A stretch of DNA of 64,000 nt. Origin: Cyanoderma ruficeps (lineage: Eukaryota > Chordata > Aves > Passeriformes > Timaliidae). The position numbers and the translations under genes are program-made. The stretch is from NCBI GenBank assembly GCA_008694505.1, contig VZDJ01004378.1:11159472-11223471 (forward strand), in the 5' to 3' direction. Of the stretch, positions 60,131 to 64,000 are shown one piece after another (positions within the stretch are counted from its first letter, which is position 1; each line of letters opens with the position of its first letter). Under the pieces are notes generated by a model that did not search any database, was not told the origin of the DNA, and saw only the letters and a program-made list of their open reading frames with translations.

Positions 60131-60790
60131 CAGAATCACAGAATGAGCTGAGTTGGAAGGGACCCACAAGGATCATTGAGGCCAACTTCTGGCCCTTTAC
60201 AGCACCACTCCCAAAAATCACACCATGTGCCTCGGAATGTTGTCCCAATGCTTCTTGGATTCTGTCAGGTTTGGTGCTGTGACTGCTTCCCTGAGGACCC
60301 AGGGCACTGCTGGTCCATATTCAACTTTTCCTTGACCAGGACCCCCAGGTCCCTCTCCATGGCATTGTTTCTCAGCCTCCCATTCCCCAGTCTTTCTGTA
60401 CATCTGGGATGCCTTGTTCCAGGTGAGGTGCAGAATCTGGCACTTTCCCTTGTTGAACTTCATATGTTTGGTGATTGCCCAGATCTCTCATTTGTTGAAT
60501 TCTCTCTTAACCCTCTGTGCCCAACATGTGAGCCAGTTGCTCATCCATTACATGTGTTTATTCAGCGGTGTGCTACACATTTTGTTCAGAAGGATCTTGT
60601 GAGAGACACTGTCAAAAACTTTGCTGAAATCCAAAAAGATTACATCAGCTAGTTTCCCTTGATCAGTTTGGTGGGTTACCTTGTCATAAAAGGAAATCAG
60701 GCTTGATAAGCAGGACTTTCCCCTCGTGAAGCCATGGTGGTTCAAAACCGATAACCAGCCCAAGCACATGTAATTTCCTCAGTTAGCTTC
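60131..60790 (-). mobile_element. CR1 LINE fragment with internal deletion
   Basis: On the plus strand it starts CAGAATCACAGAATGAGCTG, the reverse of a CR1 3' end, and proceeds into CR1 coding sequence on the minus strand. At 60,769-60,548 an open stretch carries the N-terminal RT region with the first catalytic motif, F-L-D-F-S-K-V-F-D. At about 60,463 the frame continues with the downstream M-K-F-N-K-G-K-C region. Only about 80 bp separates the two, too little for the expected intervening segment, so the part carrying the second catalytic motif (F-A-D-D) has been deleted. Stops and frameshifts are present downstream. A dead, 5'-truncated copy. Confidence 0.9.
60548..60769 (-). pseudogene. 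CR1 reverse transcriptase fragment
   Basis: A 73-codon open stretch encodes part of the fingers/palm of a LINE reverse transcriptase. The conserved sequence F-L-D-F-S-K-V-F-D-S-V-S-H matches RT motif A of CR1 elements (usually ending K-A-F-D), and upstream is the characteristic G-F-x-x-G-K-S-C-L box. In an intact element the protein would copy CR1 RNA at the target site. Here the rest of the domain, the endonuclease and ORF1 are missing, so it is non-functional. Confidence 0.85.
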
Positions 60791-61340
60791 ATCAAACCCT
60801 CTCTTTTGAGGCCATATTAAAACACCTGAGAATGTGTGCCCATGGCTGAGCAGGAATCAGTGCTCTTCTCTGTTCACGCAGGGCAGGAGAGAAAGAGGAT
60901 GAACAAAGAACCTGACTGTTGGTGTCTGCTGCAGCTCTCTGAGACCAAAGGGAAGGGACAGGACATGGAAAGAGTCACAGTAAAGCAAAGGACTCAGCCT
61001 AAGATCCAGCATCTGGCAGAAAGCCCAAGTTTCAGATTTGTGAGAAACTGTCTGGGGGAGAGAAATATCTTTACACTAGATGTGAAACAGGAGGGCTGGA
61101 GGGAGGTTTGGAGAGGAGCCCAAGAATGAGCACAGCCTGCTGCAGTCAACGGCTCTGGTCAGGGCCTCCCTTTTTCCACATGAAACTATTTCTATTGTCA
61201 ATAAGTCTTAAAAAGTCATTGTGTATCTGTATATGAACATGTGTGTGTGCATGTGTTTGCAAAAGTGACATGTTTAGCTTCATATATGACAACATGCCTT
61301 TGGCAAATTCAATGTAAAAATTAACTTGTTCTGTGCTTTT
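60791..61340. other. Noncoding sequence, no recognisable gene
   Basis: A 97-codon plus-strand frame (60,836-61,129) is present but not recognised; its composition (Glu, Lys, Arg-rich) reflects purine-rich DNA. Confidence 0.45.
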
Positions 61341-61399
61341 CTTTTTTTTCTTTTTTTTTTTTTTTTNNNNNNNNTTTTTTTTTTTTTTTTTTTTTTTTT
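61341..61399. repeat. Poly-T tract interrupted by assembly gap
   Basis: A long T homopolymer with a few C interruptions encloses eight N at 61,367-61,374. The true length is unknown; this is a probable read-through failure at a homopolymer. Confidence 0.95.
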
Positions 61400-64000
61400 A
61401 AGGAAGGATAAAACAAAACCAGATTGAGCTTTTACACTTAAAGCCCTAAGAAAATCATAAAAGTGAATTATGGGGTGAGAATTACTCTTTAAAGGAAATC
61501 TTTACACTGGAGTAAACTTGGAACATTTATACATAAAATATTACATATAATATTTATGTGTATAAAATCTGCTGAACTGGCCATTTTCTGACTATTATAT
61601 AAACTTCATGCATTTGAGAAAGCAGACTTCCTTTCACAAAAAACAATTTGTTCTAGCTTCTAGCTTCTATTATAAAGTAATAATCCCTGAGTATCAACAC
61701 TAGATGCTATTGTCATAAGATGTCCCCTCTGTGTGCTGTTTGGTTGAGTAATTTGTCTTTTGAAGATTGAGCTTAAAGCACATTAGTCTAGCAAGCTAAA
61801 AGCATGATGTAAACGAGAAAAAGGAAAAAGATGTGGCTGGGAAATGAGCACATACTCCACACAAAGGACATAGTTTTGGGGTTCAGAACTCTTTAAAACC
61901 ACTCTATGTCCAAGAGGGAGTCTGGGTGAGGGAGACTGGGTGTGAGCAGATATAAAGGTAGTGAGCTTCAAAATTTAGTTTTCTTGATATAAGGCAAAGT
62001 CCAGTGTTCAGCCTTTGAGATACCTCAAAAAAGGAAGTGGTTGAGGCTCCCCAGGGAAGGCAGCAAGCAGCAGCACAGAGATGGTGACCAGAGAAGCACA
62101 GGGAAACCTCCCACAGGAGAGGCCCTGGGGCTGCCACCTGTGCCCCACCCTCCCCTGCACTCTCCATCAGTTGTGGGGTGACACCCCCAGGGATGTCCGA
62201 GAGGAGTGGTGAGTGGCAGCCACACACCTCAATATGACCCCGTGGAGCAGAGGGACCTCCTTGGAGACAGTGGATTGACTTCCAAAGTAACTGGGCTCAT
62301 GCAAGCACTGGACACAAAATAAGCGAATGGATCTAAACAGATAAATGTCCTCTACTTTACCTACAAGGAAAAAACGACAGAGAATGAAAGAAAATGCATC
62401 AGTTATTAATGCTTTCACCTAATAATGCCTAGATGTGCTCAGATACCATAATGACAAGGTTTTACAAAACTCAGTACAATGCAGAATAGCCTGCAGATGC
62501 ATTTATCTGGGACAAGTAGGTATTTCTTATCCTATCTGTAGAAATGTTTGCTATTTTTGCAGGTTGTCTAATATTGATCTACTCCACAGTAATCCCTGTG
62601 AGTTCTCTTCCTGCAAACCTCCTGTTTGAGAGTTATGAGTTGATCTTACAGAAATTATTAAAAATATTTAAAAAGCAGGTGAAGAACAGAGACTGTTCAC
62701 AGAATTTTAATCTGTAGAAATGTTAATTCTTTTCTTGGTAGAAGCTGGAACAGAAGCTAAGCATTTCAGTGCCCTCAGAGAAATCCAGCATATATGATCT
62801 TCTCTAATTGCCTGCCAGGGAAAAGTTGTGGTTATGAAGCAATCACGGATCTGATCCCATAGTAGCTTTTCCTAAACACTCTGTTTAGGAAAAACTAAAA
62901 GAAAACACTCTGTTTTCATCTCATTTGTTAAGTATTGCATTATTTCAAAATATCCTTTCCACCACAAGAATCAACACTGGATTAACAGAATCAAGGTCTA
63001 TACCCTGGAATGACAGGAAGAAAATAGATGAAACATTTAATTGAATTGCAGATGTTATGTCTAGAAGAGCGAAATACTCTGAAAGTAATTGAGTAGTTTG
63101 CCATCTACACTAAGCAGAGATTTTTAAAACAGAATACGTATGGACAATGCAATTATGCAGAATTCAAACATCTGTGTTGAATGTTTCCAGTGGTATCGAG
63201 AAATACACGTTTCTCTTAGATTTTAGAACTCAGTGGTATCCGTGAAAATAAAATAAAATATCTCATTATATCGCTGAACCCATCAGAAGAATGCAGAAGA
63301 AGCTAATTCTTCTTCTTCAGAGACATCTATAATAAATCATTAGTGATATATTAAAAATATATTATAGTCATGAGAATAAGTGCTTTTCTTATTCAACAAA
63401 GGAATAGAAAAGGAAGATATTGAATTATGATCTATATCAATCCAATTGTGTGCTTATTTAGTCAAAATAGAAAAACATCAAAATACTCTGACGTTCAGTC
63501 TGATAGTATGATGTTGTTCAGTTGCTTGAACTTCACAGAATTTTAAACATTTGTTGGATAGAAAAAGAGAAGTTTTTTTTCGAGTATTTGTAATATAGAA
63601 ACTATAAAATATATTTTCTAGTTTTGTAACACAAGCAGTTACTCTGAACTCTGAGAAGGGATGATTGTGTGGAGTTAGAAATACATTATCAAATTTTAAC
63701 TTCTCAGGTAGGAAGAAATATAGAATTGTAGATGTTATATTAAGCCATTCATTTTACCATTCATTTACATTTCAGCTTGCAGCACAGAAGTCTGAATAGC
63801 TAAGAAGATTTTAATTAAATCAAAGGACAAAGCATGACAATTTAATGACCTGATATAAAACCTCATATATTTCCATTGGCCCCAGGAATTTTCTTGAAAA
63901 GAAAGCAGTGTGAGTTAGATTTTCCAGTCTATGTGGGGTTGGGCAGCCTGTTCCCAGGAGACGAGACTAAGAGTCAGGCTTTGTTCCCTATTGGCACTCA
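61400..64000. other. AT-rich noncoding sequence to window end
   Basis: No gene recognised. A GC-richer patch at about 62,020-62,240 is open on the minus strand in two frames without family resemblance. A short perfect hairpin lies at 62,867-62,893. The final kilobase is very AT-rich. Confidence 0.5.
62867..62893. repeat. Perfect 12-bp inverted repeat with 3-nt loop
   Basis: TTTTCCTAAACA (62,867-62,878) pairs with TGTTTAGGAAAA (62,882-62,893) around the loop CTC. The central 13-mer AAACACTCTGTTT (62,874-62,886) is repeated directly at 62,903-62,915. It is too short for a microRNA precursor. Confidence 0.8.

Noticed and set aside
60836..61129. 97-codon plus-strand frame after the CR1 element
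   Set aside because: Charged composition reflects purine-rich DNA; no homologue recognised.
1..64000. Searches by eye for CRISPR arrays, tRNA, rRNA, bacterial operons and intact retroviral genes
   Set aside because: None present. Spaced repeats, cloverleaf boxes and ribosome-binding-site/ORF clusters are absent, and the retroviral content is limited to solo LTRs.

Overview
This is a 64 kb piece of vertebrate nuclear DNA, almost certainly from a bird and probably a songbird. The evidence is CR1-type LINE fragments ending in the avian ATTCTATG-type 3' tail, several solo long terminal repeats of endogenous retroviruses, and a single sharply bounded CpG-island promoter in AT-rich sequence. There is no bacterial, phage or plasmid content. 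The many short open reading frames are what AT-rich eukaryotic sequence gives by chance. I recognise no protein-coding gene other than a retrotransposon remnant.

Layout. Positions 1-19,370 are AT-rich, nearly free of recognisable transposons (two very short CR1 relics near 8.4 and 13.8 kb), and hold no identifiable exon. At 19.37-19.57 kb a small, very GC-rich orphan CpG island abuts a plus-strand CR1 LINE fragment of about 1 kb (19.57-20.55 kb). Positions 20.6-31.5 kb are again AT-rich, with a few blocks that look like conserved noncoding sequence and two weak MIR-like SINE matches. Positions 31.48-33.44 kb are a large CpG island with a divergent pair of CCAAT boxes and 2.5 copies of a 27-bp GC-box repeat. 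This is the best-supported regulatory feature and probably a bidirectional promoter. The minus-strand side has a good 5' splice site (GTAAGT at 32,540-32,535), so a first exon of about 250 bp, mostly or wholly untranslated, may lead into a gene running left. A possible plus-strand exon at 35.4-35.7 kb could belong to a divergent transcript.

From 33.4 to 42.2 kb the sequence is AT-rich, with TAAT/ATTA-dense blocks resembling developmental enhancers and two CR1 fragments. From 42.2 to 60.8 kb the window is rich in mobile elements. Five solo LTRs can be delimited to the base by target-site duplications: two related LTRs with 5-bp duplications (ERVL-like), two copies of a 300-bp LTR with 6-bp duplications (ERVK-like), and a third, unrelated 627-bp LTR with a 6-bp duplication. 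One 300-bp LTR is nested inside one of the ERVL-like LTRs, which fixes the order of insertion. No internal retroviral genes remain. Two more CR1 pieces are present, one keeping part of its reverse transcriptase frame. A short assembly gap in a poly-T tract lies at 61,367-61,374, and AT-rich unannotated sequence runs to the end.

I found no convincing previously undescribed system. The most interesting signals are the nested LTR stratigraphy, a 50-bp block with convergent forkhead-like motifs preserved identically in two diverged LTR copies, the bidirectional promoter with its tandem GC-box array, and the orphan CpG island fused to a CR1 element.
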